From assembly GCF_900106765.1 (NCBI RefSeq), contig NZ_FNNG01000011.1, positions 47,523 to 111,522 of the forward strand: a stretch of 64,000 bases of DNA, written 5' to 3'. Both the position numbers and the translations under genes were made by a program. The notes below the pieces were generated by a model. It ran no database searches, was not told where the DNA came from, and saw only the letters and a program-made list of their open reading frames with translations. This DNA comes from Tepidimicrobium xylanilyticum (GTDB lineage Bacteria; Bacillota; Clostridia; Tissierellales; Tepidimicrobiaceae). This document shows positions 8,664 through 18,230 of this stretch, piece after piece. Within the stretch, counting starts at the first letter, position 1; every line of letters starts with the position of its first letter.

Positions 8664-9845
8664 TTACTTTTTTGCCACTCCTGTTTTTATTGCTGCTTGG
8701 CTTACAGCAGAAGCAACCCTTTCAGCTACCCTTGAATCGAATACATCTGGAATTACATATTCTTCATTTAATTCTTCTTCACCTATTAATTCTGCGATTG
8801 CATAAGCTGCTGCTATTTTCATTTCTTCATTTATTTCTGAAGCTCTGACATCAAAAGCTCCTTTAAATACTCCAGGAAATGCCAGCACGTTATTTACTTG
8901 GTTTGGGTAATCAGACCTGCCTGTGCAAACTACCCTTGCACCAGCTTTCTTTGCTACATCTGGCGACACCTCTGGTACAGGATTGGCTAGAGCCATAATT
9001 ACTGGATCCTTATTCATGGATTTAATCATATCTGAAGTTAAGCAATTAGCAACTGAAACGCCTATAAAAACATCAGCACCGATTAATGCATCCATTAAAC
9101 TTCCTTCTATATTATCCTTATTAGTAATCCTTGTCATTTCTTCTTTATACTTGTTCATTCCCTTTGCTCTACCTTGATATAAAATCCCCTGACTGTCACA
9201 AAGTATAATATCTGATACTTTCAATTCTAATAATAGTTTTGCTATTGCAATACCAGCTGCTCCCGAACCATTTATTACTACTTTTACATTATCAAAACTT
9301 TTTCCTACAACCTTTAAGCTATTTATCAGCGCAGCTACTGCAACTATAGCAGTACCATGTTGATCATCATGAAATACTGGTATACTACAAACCTTTTTCA
9401 GTTTCTCTTCTATTTCCATACATTCTGGTGCTTTAATATCTTCTAAGTTTATGCCACCAAAAGAGGTTTCTAGCAATTTTACAGTATTAACAAATTCATC
9501 TACATCTTTAGTATTTAAACATATGGGAAATGCATCAACACCTGCAAATTCCTTAAACAATGCTGCCTTACCTTCCATTACTGGTAGACTAGCTGCTGGT
9601 CCTATATCACCTAATCCCAAAACTGCAGTCCCATTAGTTACAATTGCAACCCAATTTCCTTTTGATGTATATTCGTATATTTTTTCTTCATCTTTACGTA
9701 TCTCTAAACAAGGTTCAGCTACTCCTGGAGTATATGCTAGTACTAAATTTTCAGGCTTGTCCACAGAAACCTTAGTTTTTAAGGCTATTTTCCCCTGATT
9801 TATTTTATGAAAATTTAATGCTTTTTCCTTCAACTTATTATTCAT
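8664..9845 (-). CDS. Malic enzyme (oxaloacetate-decarboxylating malate dehydrogenase)
   Basis: Oxidative decarboxylation of L-malate to pyruvate and CO2 with reduction of NAD(P). Visible signatures are AYTPGVAEPCLEI, TNGTAVLGLGDIGP, the metal-binding EDIKAPECMEIE, VFHDDQHGTAIVAV and the Rossmann loop INGSGAAGIAIAKLL. At 393 residues it is the short bacterial form without a phosphotransacetylase-like C-terminus. The clustering with aspA and fumarase indicates that its substrate comes from aspartate via fumarate and malate. Cofactor preference cannot be read safely from sequence alone. Confidence 0.95.
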   Translation of the reverse strand: MNNKLKEKALNFHKINQGKIALKTKVSVDKPENLVLAYTPGVAEPCLEIRKDEEKIYEYTSKGNWVAIVTNGTAVLGLGDIGPAASLPVMEGKAALFKEFAGVDAFPICLNTKDVDEFVNTVKLLETSFGGINLEDIKAPECMEIEEKLKKVCSIPVFHDDQHGTAIVAVAALINSLKVVGKSFDNVKVVINGSGAAGIAIAKLLLELKVSDIILCDSQGILYQGRAKGMNKYKEEMTRITNKDNIEGSLMDALIGADVFIGVSVANCLTSDMIKSMNKDPVIMALANPVPEVSPDVAKKAGARVVCTGRSDYPNQVNNVLAFPGVFKGAFDVRASEINEEMKIAAAYAIAELIGEEELNEEYVIPDVFDSRVAERVASAVSQAAIKTGVAKK

Positions 9846-9881
9846 AATAGCACCTCACTCTAAATTTTCTATTCCCTATTA

Positions 9882-11267
9882 TTAACCTATTTCTGTCATG
9901 GAAATAGGATCCAATATTTCTTGGAGTTTAGATGGTTCCATTATCTTTTCATTTATTATTATATTTTTAACAGTTTCTCCAGTTTCCAATGCCTTATTTG
10001 CAATAATCGTAGCTTTTTTATACCCAACATAAGGACAAATTGACGTAATTATACCTATGCTATTATTTACTAATGCTTCACATCTTTCCTTATTTGCAGT
10101 AATCCCTTTTATGCAGTTCTCAACTAAAGTTTCCACACCATTGGTTAACGTTTCTATGGACTCAAATAATTTATAAAATATAATAGGGCAAAATGCATTT
10201 AATTCTAACTGTCCTGCTTCTACTGCCATAGTTATAGTTAAATCATTACCTATTATATTAAAAGCAATCTGATTCATTACCTCTGGAATTACAGGATTTA
10301 CTTTTCCAGGCATTATAGATGAACCATTTTGTCTTGGAGGAAGATTTATCTCTCCAAATCCTGTTCTAGGACCTGAGGACATAAGCCTTAAGTCATTAGA
10401 TATTTTAGATAAATTTACTGCACAAGTCTTTATCGCTCCAGATACTTCCACAAATATATCTAGGTTTTGGGTTGCATCTATTAAATTATCTGCTCTCCTT
10501 AAATTTAGACCCGTTATTTCAGATAGATTAGATACTACAGTTTTAAAATATTCTTTGTTTGCATTTAAAGCTGTACCTATGGCAGTTCCTCCTAAATTCA
10601 ATCTATTTAAATTTTCTCTAACTTTACTAATCCTTTCTATATCCCGTTCTATTGCACAGCTATACGCTTTAAACTCTTGTCCTAATCTAATAGGTATTGC
10701 ATCTTGCATCTGAGTCCTTCCCATCTTTATAATTCCATCAAACTCAATTGCTTTATCCTTTAATGCTAGATCAAGTTTTTTTAAACTCATTATAGCCTTG
10801 TCCAACAATCTCATAATAGCAATCTTTCCTGCAGTTGGTATAACATCATTAGTAGATTGACAATTATTTACATGGTCATTAGGATGAACTATACTATAAT
10901 CACCTTTTTCTTCTCCTAATATTTCAATAGCTCTATTAGCAATCACTTCGTTTGCATTCATATTAATGGAAGTCCCTGCTCCACCCTGAATAGGATCTAT
11001 TATAAATTGTTCATGTAATTTGCCTTCTATAATCTCATCACAAGCTTCTATAATTGCATTTGCAATATTAGTATCTAACACCCCTGCATCTCTATTACTG
11101 ATTGCAGCAGCCTTTTTTACTTCACATACTGCTCTAATCAATTCTCCATTAAGACTTAAACCAGTTATTTTAAAGTTCTCATAAGCCCTTGTACTTTGAA
11201 TCCCATAATACGCATCCCTAGGAACTCTTTTCTCACCTATTAAATCCGTTTCTAACCTATAGTCCAT
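9882..11267 (-). CDS. aspA: Aspartate ammonia-lyase
   Basis: Deaminates L-aspartate to fumarate and ammonia. The fumarase-II/aspartase superfamily signature GSSIMPGKVNP is present, along with IQGGAGTSINMNANEVIANRA and CQSTNDVIPTA; the length of 461 is normal. I prefer aspartase over class II fumarase because a complete class I fumarase sits two genes downstream and because the GTSINMNANEV block is of the aspartase type. It is first in the aspA-malic enzyme-fumarase set. The upstream region contains a TATAAT and, further up, a TTGACA, but I could not pair them at canonical spacing. Confidence 0.92.
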   Translation of the reverse strand: MDYRLETDLIGEKRVPRDAYYGIQSTRAYENFKITGLSLNGELIRAVCEVKKAAAISNRDAGVLDTNIANAIIEACDEIIEGKLHEQFIIDPIQGGAGTSINMNANEVIANRAIEILGEEKGDYSIVHPNDHVNNCQSTNDVIPTAGKIAIMRLLDKAIMSLKKLDLALKDKAIEFDGIIKMGRTQMQDAIPIRLGQEFKAYSCAIERDIERISKVRENLNRLNLGGTAIGTALNANKEYFKTVVSNLSEITGLNLRRADNLIDATQNLDIFVEVSGAIKTCAVNLSKISNDLRLMSSGPRTGFGEINLPPRQNGSSIMPGKVNPVIPEVMNQIAFNIIGNDLTITMAVEAGQLELNAFCPIIFYKLFESIETLTNGVETLVENCIKGITANKERCEALVNNSIGIITSICPYVGYKKATIIANKALETGETVKNIIINEKIMEPSKLQEILDPISMTEIG

Positions 11268-11589
11268 TTATATGCCTCCTGTCCTTAGAGTTTTAATTCT
11301 TTGATTCCTAAATTATAGTAAGTATAAGTATTAGTTCGTAAAAATATAAATGTTTTCTTTTTGTCAATGTTCGACCTTCAGAAAACTATATATCACCATA
11401 GGTACATATTTGTGAAAGAAAACTAGTATAATCCCACAAATCGATAATACTATCCTTTTTACTATTTGTCAAATAAATAAAAATAGGTAATTTACTAATA
11501 AAAACACAACCTTATAAAGTCTATTTTCACTAATTGAATCAATATATAATATAATCATCAATTAAAATATTTAATCTTTGCATAAATCC

Positions 11590-11741
11590 ATGACTTCTAA
11601 GATTTGTATTATTACATTTTAATAATAATTATTCCAGTATTTTTCGTTTATTTTTTAACAATTTTTTCAAGGTTCTTTCCATAATATTAGCTTAGAAGTC
11701 AAGATTAAAACTTCATTTTATATGAATCCTGACCTCTAAGC
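11590..11741. repeat. Three-copy inverted/direct repeat between OPT transporter and aspA
   Basis: A 17-base sequence at 11690-11706 (GCTTAGAAGTCAAGATT) recurs inverted at 11725-11741 with two differences that become G-U pairs on the minus-strand RNA, giving a 17-bp stem with an 18-base loop. A third, shorter inverted copy (TGACTTCTAAGATT) is at 11591-11604. The stem is downstream of the OPT gene on its coding strand but has no immediate T-run, so it is not a standard terminator. The rest of the 590-bp gap (11268-11854) is AT-rich with no gene visible. Confidence 0.6.
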
Positions 11742-11854
11742 CTAGTTATTTTATTATCATCCTGAAGAATTATTTACGATCTAAATATAGCATAAACCGT
11801 CAATTCCTGAATTTTTTATTTCTATTAACAAATACCGAAACCGATAAGAGTAAA

Positions 11855-13786
11855 TTAAATATCTCTATAAACTCTAATGCTAGAAGAATCTCTATATAAC
11901 CAACCACCAAGAATTAGGAATACAACAAGACTTATTAGATTTCTTAAGGCTCCATTTTGAATGATCGTAGCAAGGAAATTAATTTGCATATTTAAGGCAG
12001 CAAATATACCTATTAGTATACCTGTAATTGCATCACCAGCTACAAGACCAGAAGATATTAAGATACCTCTTTCTACTGCTGCATCTCGTTCTGATTCAAG
12101 CTTGTTAAACTTCATTTCTACAAGTTTACGTATTATCCCACCAAAGAAAATTGCACTATTTAAGGAGATAGGTAAATAAAGACCTAATGCCACTGGTAGA
12201 ATAGGAATTTGGGCAAAAGCACAAAATATAGCAATTACTATCCCTATTATGACTAGAGTCCAGGGTAGTTGACCAGTCATGATCCCCTCAGCTATTAATC
12301 TCATTAATGTGGCTTGAGGTGCTGTTACCTGTGCACTACCTATTCCATAAGCATTGTGTAAAAGTAATACGGTTGCTCCTGCTATAAACGATGCCAATGC
12401 TAAGGACATAAACATACCATTCTGTATCTTTCTGGGATTACCTCCTACTATAAATGTTGCTTTAAGGGACTGAGCAACCCCACCTGCAACAGCTATAGCA
12501 ACACATACTACACCTGTTGCTAATAAAACTGTAGTCATTCCTTCAGTTCCAGTGGCACCCATAGCCCTATATACTGAAGCTATTACTAATAGGGTTGCAA
12601 TAGTCATACCAGATACAGGGTTATTACTTGCTCCTATTACCCCAACCATTCTTGCAGATACAACGGAGAAGAAGAAAGAGAAAAAAACTGCAAGTATGGC
12701 ACCCACTGGACCTGCACCAATTGAAGGCACCAACCAAGTTAATAAAAATCCAAATACAGCAGCTGCTAGTACCCATCCAATTGCTGGTTCCTCATCCACC
12801 CTTCTATGTGATTTTGGGCCTTTTCCAAAACCGCCCATAGCTTCTCTAAAAGAGCTAATAATCGTAGGCAAAGATCGAATTAATGATATAAAACCTCCTG
12901 CTGCTACAGCTCCTGCTCCTATATATCTAATATAGTTGGACCAGATTTCTGAAGCTGACATTTGTGAAATTAAGGCTGTAGATGGGAAAATTGCTTCTGG
13001 AGCATATACCCCAAAAAATCTTATTAAAGGGATAAGGGAAAGCCATGCTAAAACTGAACCTGCAAACATCAATGCTGATGTAGATGTTCCAACGATAAAA
13101 CCAACTCCTAAAAGTGATGATAATACATCTATACCTATCATGGTGCCCTGGTAAGCCATTATAACATAGGAGGCCGTTTCATCCCATAACCCTAAACCTC
13201 CAGATAATAATTTATATCCCGCACCAACTCCAAGCCCTTTTAGTACAGACTGGAATCCTCTACCACCTTGATTTGCATTTACTAAGACTTCAGCTTGAGC
13301 CATGGCTTCTGGGTAAATTAATTCTCCATGCTCTTGAACTATTAGATATCTACGGACTGGAGTTATAAAGTATACTCCCATTAATCCTCCAATAATAGTA
13401 ACCAAAGCTACCGTAGTAATTGAAAGGTTAAGGCCAATTAGTATTATAGCAGGCAATACAAATATTATACCTCCAGCAATTGATTCTCCTACAGCAGCTA
13501 AAGATGCCACATAATTTGCCTCTAATATACTATTTCTTCTAAATACGGCTTTTAATAATCCTGTTGCGAGAATTGCTCCAGGAATACCTGCAGAAATAGT
13601 AAGTCCTACCTTAAGCCCCAGATAGGTATTTGCTGCTGCAAAGATTATTGCAAATAGAATCCCGAAAAAAATTGAATAGCTAGTGCTCTCAGGTATAACT
13701 TCATTAGCTGGAATAAAGGGAACATAATCTTCTCCTCTTACCCCACCATAAGCTTCTTTAGACAATTTCTTTAAATCATCAGACAT
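11855..13786 (-). CDS. OPT-family oligopeptide transporter
   Basis: Integral membrane importer of the OPT superfamily, about 14-16 predicted hydrophobic segments over 643 residues. Near the N-terminus the segment VPFIPANEVIPESTSY precedes the first membrane span and NTYLGLKVGLTISAGIPGAI follows, which is the conserved OPT beginning; NNPVSGMTIATLL is another family block. Members move small peptides or metal chelates with cations. It lies 22 bp downstream of the dipeptidase gene pepD, and both precede the aspartate catabolic genes, which fits use of imported peptides. Substrate is inferred. Confidence 0.9.
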   Translation of the reverse strand: MSDDLKKLSKEAYGGVRGEDYVPFIPANEVIPESTSYSIFFGILFAIIFAAANTYLGLKVGLTISAGIPGAILATGLLKAVFRRNSILEANYVASLAAVGESIAGGIIFVLPAIILIGLNLSITTVALVTIIGGLMGVYFITPVRRYLIVQEHGELIYPEAMAQAEVLVNANQGGRGFQSVLKGLGVGAGYKLLSGGLGLWDETASYVIMAYQGTMIGIDVLSSLLGVGFIVGTSTSALMFAGSVLAWLSLIPLIRFFGVYAPEAIFPSTALISQMSASEIWSNYIRYIGAGAVAAGGFISLIRSLPTIISSFREAMGGFGKGPKSHRRVDEEPAIGWVLAAAVFGFLLTWLVPSIGAGPVGAILAVFFSFFFSVVSARMVGVIGASNNPVSGMTIATLLVIASVYRAMGATGTEGMTTVLLATGVVCVAIAVAGGVAQSLKATFIVGGNPRKIQNGMFMSLALASFIAGATVLLLHNAYGIGSAQVTAPQATLMRLIAEGIMTGQLPWTLVIIGIVIAIFCAFAQIPILPVALGLYLPISLNSAIFFGGIIRKLVEMKFNKLESERDAAVERGILISSGLVAGDAITGILIGIFAALNMQINFLATIIQNGALRNLISLVVFLILGGWLYRDSSSIRVYRDI

Positions 13787-13808
13787 GATAAACTCCTCCT
13801 ATGTTTTT

Positions 13809-15245
13809 CTATTTTAGTTCTTCGAGTAATTTTATTAAAAATTTCCATACCCTTTCTACTGAAGAAATGCTTAAATGTTCTTTTTCTGTATGCACATCAT
13901 AAAGGTTTGGTCCAAAGCTGATCATATCAGTATCTGGCAAGATCTCCTTCAAAAGACCACATTCAAGCCCTGCATGTATTGCAGTAACTTTCGCTTTCTT
14001 ATTAAACAATTCCTCGTAAACCTTTACTGCCTTATCACGAATCTTTGAATTTTCATCATATTGCCATGCAGGGTAAGCACCTTCTTCCACTGCTCTAGCA
14101 CCAGTCCTTTTTGCAATAACTGAAAGAATATCTAATATTTCCCTTAAAGAGCTACCAGAAGAGGATCGGACTGAAGTTGTTATTTCAACAGTATTATCCT
14201 TCTCCTCAATAATTGCATTATTTAAGCTCGTTTGAACTAATCCCTCAATGTCTTTTGACATATATTGAACTCCATCAGGTATCATCATTATAAAATCGAT
14301 TAGATTATCACTCAGCTCTTTAGTGTAGACATTTTCTATTCTTACTTCTTTTAAATCTACTTTTAATCCGCTATCCTCTACTCGGTATTCTTCCTTCAAG
14401 TCCTCTACAAGATTATCTATCAAGTTCTTAACCTTATCCATATCGTCAGCTAGTACAGTTGCCATTGCTTCACTAGGTATGGCATTATGTTTGGTGCCAC
14501 CTTGAATTTGAGATAGCCTTATATTGGCTTTTTCATTACACAAATTTAAAATTCTCCCTAGTAGTTTTATAGCATTAGCTCTCTGCTTATTTATTTCCAT
14601 GCCAGAGTGCCCACCTTTAAGACCTGAAATATTAATTTTTAGTCCTTTTCCACTTAGCATTTCTTTTTCAAGGTCAAAAGTAATAATTTTATTACAACCA
14701 CCTGCACAACTTACTAGAAATACCCCTTCTTCCTCTGAATCTAAGTTTAAAAGAATCTTACCTGATAAGTGTTCATTAGTTAACGCCTGTGCTCCATCCA
14801 TACCAGTTTCTTCACTAGTAGTAATTAAAATCTCTAGTGGAGGATGTTTTAAATCATCAGAGTCTAATATTGCTAGCCCATAAGCTATTGCAATACCATT
14901 ATCACCACCTAGTGTAGTATTATTTGCTCTTAATATATCTCCTTCTACTATCATTTCAATTGGATCTTTTGAAAAATCATGATTTGACCCTTCCCCCTTT
15001 ATACATACCATGTCCATATGTCCTTGGATAATAACTGGATCAGATTTTTCATAACCCGGTGTTCCTTCTTTCTTAATAATGACATTGTACGCCTCATCCT
15101 GATAAACCTCCAAGCCCCTTTCCTTTGCAAAGTTTACTAAAAAATCACTAACTCTTTTCTCATCACCAGAACATCTTGGAATTTGATTTAACTCATAAAA
15201 CCAATGAAATACTTTTTTAGGTTCTATATTTTGTAAAGATGTCAT
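13809..15245 (-). CDS. pepD: Aminoacyl-histidine dipeptidase (M20 family, PepD-like)
   Basis: Cytosolic zinc dipeptidase of clan MH. Metal and catalytic regions seen: VIIQGHMDMV (His and Asp), NTTLGGDNGIAIAYG (bridging Asp), TSEETGMDGA (general-base Glu and ligand Glu), LNLDSEEEG and near the C-terminus FGPNLYDVHTEKEHL. I place the start at the ATG at 15245, where AGGAGG stands 7 bases upstream; an in-frame start 11 codons earlier lacks a site. This gives 478 residues, normal for PepD. It pairs with the OPT transporter downstream for peptide use. Confidence 0.92.
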   Translation of the reverse strand: MTSLQNIEPKKVFHWFYELNQIPRCSGDEKRVSDFLVNFAKERGLEVYQDEAYNVIIKKEGTPGYEKSDPVIIQGHMDMVCIKGEGSNHDFSKDPIEMIVEGDILRANNTTLGGDNGIAIAYGLAILDSDDLKHPPLEILITTSEETGMDGAQALTNEHLSGKILLNLDSEEEGVFLVSCAGGCNKIITFDLEKEMLSGKGLKINISGLKGGHSGMEINKQRANAIKLLGRILNLCNEKANIRLSQIQGGTKHNAIPSEAMATVLADDMDKVKNLIDNLVEDLKEEYRVEDSGLKVDLKEVRIENVYTKELSDNLIDFIMMIPDGVQYMSKDIEGLVQTSLNNAIIEEKDNTVEITTSVRSSSGSSLREILDILSVIAKRTGARAVEEGAYPAWQYDENSKIRDKAVKVYEELFNKKAKVTAIHAGLECGLLKEILPDTDMISFGPNLYDVHTEKEHLSISSVERVWKFLIKLLEELK

Positions 15246-15485
15246 TTTATCCCTCCTAATAGTGTCAACTAATTTCAAAAGTATATTAAATATATTTTTA
15301 TTTTTAATGATAGTTATTCCCTAATAATATATTTTTTATTATTTGCTAATTCTTGATTAAGTAGTAAAAACAATTAAGGATATACTGGTATAACAGTCAT
15401 GTGAGTACCATAAAATAATTAACACTGGTTTTATACTTATTTGCCCTGGGTATAATCTCAAATAACATATATAAGGAGTGGTTAT

Positions 15486-16112
15486 ATGACTACTATAAAG
15501 ATAGTTTCTGATTTTGCATGTCCCTTTTGCTATATAGGCTTTTCTATTGCTGAAAGATTGATAAAAGAAAATCCAGATATAAATATTGAATGGATCCCCT
15601 ATGAATTAAACCCCGCTCTACCCATTGAAGGGGGAAATTTGAAGGATGGCATACCTCAATAAAAAATAGATATAAGCTATAGAAGAATCGAAAGATTGGA
15701 ATCTGAATACAATCTAATATACAATAACAGGACTAAAAAATTTAATACCCATAAACTGGACAAAGCAGCCTTATTTACAAGAGATGAAAGAAAATATAAT
15801 GAATTTGCAAAATAAGCCTTTAAAGCCATATTTGAATATGGCAAAAATGTTGGTAAACTTGAAGTTATTAACCAGATAGGTTTAAAAGCTGGAATTGATA
15901 TAGATGAAATGAACAGGCGCATTGATGAAGGCTACTATGATGAAGAAATGAATGAAGCAAAAAAATTATGGTCTTTGTATGAAGTAGATTCCGTTCCTAC
16001 ATTTATTGCTAATGAAAATAAAAAAGTAACCTTATAGAAATACTATGAAAGGTTTAAAAAGGATTTGTTAGGATATTGTATATATAAGAATACAAAAAAT
16101 AGAGGTGATTAA
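15486..16112 (+). pseudogene. DsbA-family (FrnE-like) oxidoreductase, broken by three in-frame stops
   Basis: From ATG 15486, with AAGGAG upstream, one continuous frame encodes a DsbA/FrnE-type thioredoxin-fold protein: SDFACPFCYIGFSIAERL carries the active-site CPFC, and the end has the cis-Pro region YEVDSVPTFI. The frame is interrupted by TAA at 15660, TAA at 15813 and TAG at 16035, with no frameshift. Each stop could come from CAA or CAG by one C-to-T change. About 208 codons in total, the usual family length. The promoter region and ribosome site look intact, so decay seems recent. Confidence 0.85.
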
Positions 16113-16113
16113 T

Positions 16114-16374
16114 TTGATTAATAAGAAACATGATTGCTATACCTGCGACATTGAAATGGTACTTTTGAAAACAGTCTATAATAGCGTGGAATTGAATTTA
16201 ATTGAAAACTTATTAAATGAACATAATATTCCTTTTGTCTTTAGGGATTATGGAAGTGGAGGTTATATGAGGGTCTTTAGTGGCTTTTCCATCTATGGAA
16301 CTGATATTTTAGTAGAAAAATCCATGTTTGAAAAAGCCAGTGTCCTAATTGACAAATTTCCATTTAGCAAATAA
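16114..16374 (+). CDS. DUF2007-like small protein
   Basis: 86 residues beginning with the TTG at 16114, four bases after a GAGGTGAT; a GTG 9 bases earlier would lie inside that site. The core VLLKTVYNSVELNLIENLLN matches the beginning of DUF2007 (putative signal-transducing protein), followed by IPFVFRD and the closing VEKSMFEKASVLID. Function is unknown. It starts right after the DsbA-family pseudogene and was probably the second gene of that operon. Confidence 0.7.
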   Translation: MINKKHDCYTCDIEMVLLKTVYNSVELNLIENLLNEHNIPFVFRDYGSGGYMRVFSGFSIYGTDILVEKSMFEKASVLIDKFPFSK

Positions 16375-16384
16375 GGGGTAGCAT

Positions 16385-16666
16385 TTAAGAAACATTTTCC
16401 TTGAAAGCGGTATCACATAGGCTTAAGGTAAAACCAATTAAAAGCCCAAATGATATGTAATTTAACTGAAAGAATACAATTATAATCGAGCATATCACCA
16501 ATAATGGAAAAAGAACTAACCATTTATAAAAGTATTTTCCCCTCCATTTCTTTGGTATCTTCCTAAAAGGTAAAAGTATTTTGGAATTCCTTTTACTCAA
16601 TATGAAAAAAATGAGATCAAAAATAAAGTAAAATACTACAACTGAAGTAATATGCTTTATAGTCAA
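16385..16666 (-). CDS. Small hypothetical membrane protein
   Basis: 93 residues with three hydrophobic segments (about 6-23, 49-66 and 69-85) and a basic cytoplasmic-type loop between the first two (KRNSKILLPFRKIPKKWRGK). I do not recognise a family. The start is TTG at 16666, and its Shine-Dalgarno AAGGAGGAG is formed by the last codons of the acetyltransferase gene upstream, so translation is probably coupled. Confidence 0.55.
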   Translation of the reverse strand: MTIKHITSVVVFYFIFDLIFFILSKRNSKILLPFRKIPKKWRGKYFYKWLVLFPLLVICSIIIVFFQLNYISFGLLIGFTLSLCDTAFKENVS

Positions 16667-16668
16667 AT

Positions 16669-17232
16669 CTACTCCTCCTTGGATAAAGAGTTATAATACT
16701 CTTCTCTTAATATTGAATAACTCTTTAAATCAACTGGCACCCCATTCTTAATTATATCCTGTCTACGAGTGCCTTCATATTTCATGCCTACCTTTTCCAT
16801 TACTCTCCAGGAGCCAATATTAGTAACCATTGCCAATGCATATATTCTATTTAAGTTATATCTTTCAAATCCAAACTCAATAATCTTTTTACAAGCTTCT
16901 GTACAATACCCCTTTCCCCAATAAGGAACTCCAATCCAATAGCCTACCTCTGCTTTTCTATGAATTAGCTTCAATACAAGGCTTATTTCTCCAATCAATT
17001 CTTCAGTACCTTTTATTACTATTGCATAATTGATGCTCTTCCCATTTTCATAATTATCTTTATGGGTGCTTATCCATAGTGCCGCTAATCCATCTTCATA
17101 GGGATGAGGTATATGCAAGGTTGTTTCTGCTATCCTTGAATCTCCAGCCAATTCCTGCACTCTTTTTGCATCTGATAAGTTAAAAGGCCTTAATATCAAC
17201 CTATTGGTTTCTAGTATGGGTTGCTTCTCCAT
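16669..17232 (-). CDS. GNAT N-acetyltransferase (RimJ/RimL-like)
   Basis: 187 residues. It begins with the ribosomal-protein-acetyltransferase pattern ETNRLILRPFNLSDAKRVQEL and has the acetyl-CoA site VGYWIGVPYWGKGYCTEAC followed by NLNRIYALAMVTNIGSWRVMEKVGM. Acetyl-CoA-dependent acyl transfer to an amine is expected; the true substrate is unknown. I use the ATG at 17232 preceded by GGGGGGG. Confidence 0.85.
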   Translation of the reverse strand: MEKQPILETNRLILRPFNLSDAKRVQELAGDSRIAETTLHIPHPYEDGLAALWISTHKDNYENGKSINYAIVIKGTEELIGEISLVLKLIHRKAEVGYWIGVPYWGKGYCTEACKKIIEFGFERYNLNRIYALAMVTNIGSWRVMEKVGMKYEGTRRQDIIKNGVPVDLKSYSILREEYYNSLSKEE

Positions 17233-17257
17233 CCTGTTCCCCCCCAATATCTATACT

Positions 17258-18022
17258 TTATAATAATGGTCTTACCATTATAAGACAAGGATTATCTCCC
17301 CATATTTCTTGAATTTCTTCTACGGAATAAAACCCTAATTTTTTATAAAATTCTCTCGTCCCTTTATAATTTTGGTCTGGATGGCTTTCTCCTAGAGTTT
17401 TTACTATCATCAATTTATAATTATTCTTTATAGAATAGCTTACAGCCCTTTCAACTAAGTCCCTGCCTATTCCCCTATTATGATATTCTTTCATTATTCC
17501 CATGACGTATATTTCAGAGGTATATTCATTATTAAATTGTAAACTCAAAAACCCTATAGGCTTGCTGCCCATAAAAGCTGCATAGAATAGGGTTTCCTTT
17601 ACTTTATCTACATATTCTACAATAGCCTCCTCAATTCCAAACCAATCTGGCAACTTTCTTAGCACTATATCGGCTATGTTTGATTTAATCTGCTGGTCAA
17701 TTATTCCCTTAATATAATAATCATTTGTACTTGCCAGCTCTTTAAGCAAGAGAGCTCTTCCTTCTACAATTTTTCTATGTTGCTCATCTGTCCATCTTGG
17801 ATTTTTATTCATCCAAAACCTTTCACAAGGAATTATTTCACATTGTCCGCAATGAACTAAACCTCTCTCAATTACACTACATTCATAAAAATCACATATC
17901 TCTAGTCCTACTTCATGTAGCCAGCAAGCCTTCCCTTCTATAGAGTGACATCCTAAGCAGTCTATTTCAAAAATATGACAATCACTACAAATACATCCAC
18001 ATACTCCAACTACTTTATTCAA
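17258..18022 (-). CDS. DUF3795-like Cys-rich domain fused to GNAT acetyltransferase
   Basis: 254 residues in two parts. Residues 1-75 hold eleven or so cysteines arranged CGCICSDCHIFEIDCLGC, then CDFYECSV and HCGQCEIIPCERF, which resembles the DUF3795 family and should bind metal. Residues 110-254 form a GNAT fold, with the acetyl-CoA loop MKEYHNRGIGRDLVERA and a closing FYKKLGFYSVEEI. The start is TTG with GGGGGG 7 bases upstream. It is 25 bp upstream of another GNAT gene on the same strand. The substrate is unknown; the cysteine-rich part could bind zinc or sense metal or redox state. Confidence 0.8.
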   Translation of the reverse strand: MNKVVGVCGCICSDCHIFEIDCLGCHSIEGKACWLHEVGLEICDFYECSVIERGLVHCGQCEIIPCERFWMNKNPRWTDEQHRKIVEGRALLLKELASTNDYYIKGIIDQQIKSNIADIVLRKLPDWFGIEEAIVEYVDKVKETLFYAAFMGSKPIGFLSLQFNNEYTSEIYVMGIMKEYHNRGIGRDLVERAVSYSIKNNYKLMIVKTLGESHPDQNYKGTREFYKKLGFYSVEEIQEIWGDNPCLIMVRPLL

Positions 18023-18071
18023 TATAGTTCCCCCCAGTTTATAAATTAATAAATACTAATTACCAATTTAA

Positions 18072-18170
18072 TTATCTTATTTCTCCTTCCAGTTCCCGTA
18101 TTTCAGTGATATCCTGACTAGCCTCCAATACTCCCTTATATTGATCCTTTGAATTTCTCATGGCAAAATA
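18072..18170 (-). pseudogene. Remnant of a PAS-domain (DUF438-type) protein
   Basis: A 33-codon open stretch encodes YFAMRNSKDQYKGVLEASQ then DITEIRELEGEIR and a stop. This matches the last strand and helix of the PAS domain in DUF438/hemerythrin-type sensors (the EVTQDIT-ELEGE motif). A TAG stands directly before it at 18171-18173 and nothing recognisable is upstream, so only the C-terminal tip of the gene remains. Confidence 0.5.
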
Positions 18171-18230
18171 CTAGATTAATATCTTCCTTCCCTAATAATC
18201 TATCCATTAAATATCAATTATATTAAACAT

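Noticed and set aside
11268..11854. Terminator for the OPT gene at 11690-11741
   Set aside because: The stem is convincing but no T-run follows it on the minus strand; kept only as a repeat.
12552..12935. Plus-strand open frame opposite the OPT gene
   Set aside because: It is the antisense shadow of a repetitive hydrophobic coding region, without ribosome site or family match.
15486..16112. Stop-codon reassignment or readthrough to explain the DsbA-like frame
   Set aside because: TAA, TAG and TGA all end normal genes throughout the window, so the genetic code is standard and the gene is simply broken.
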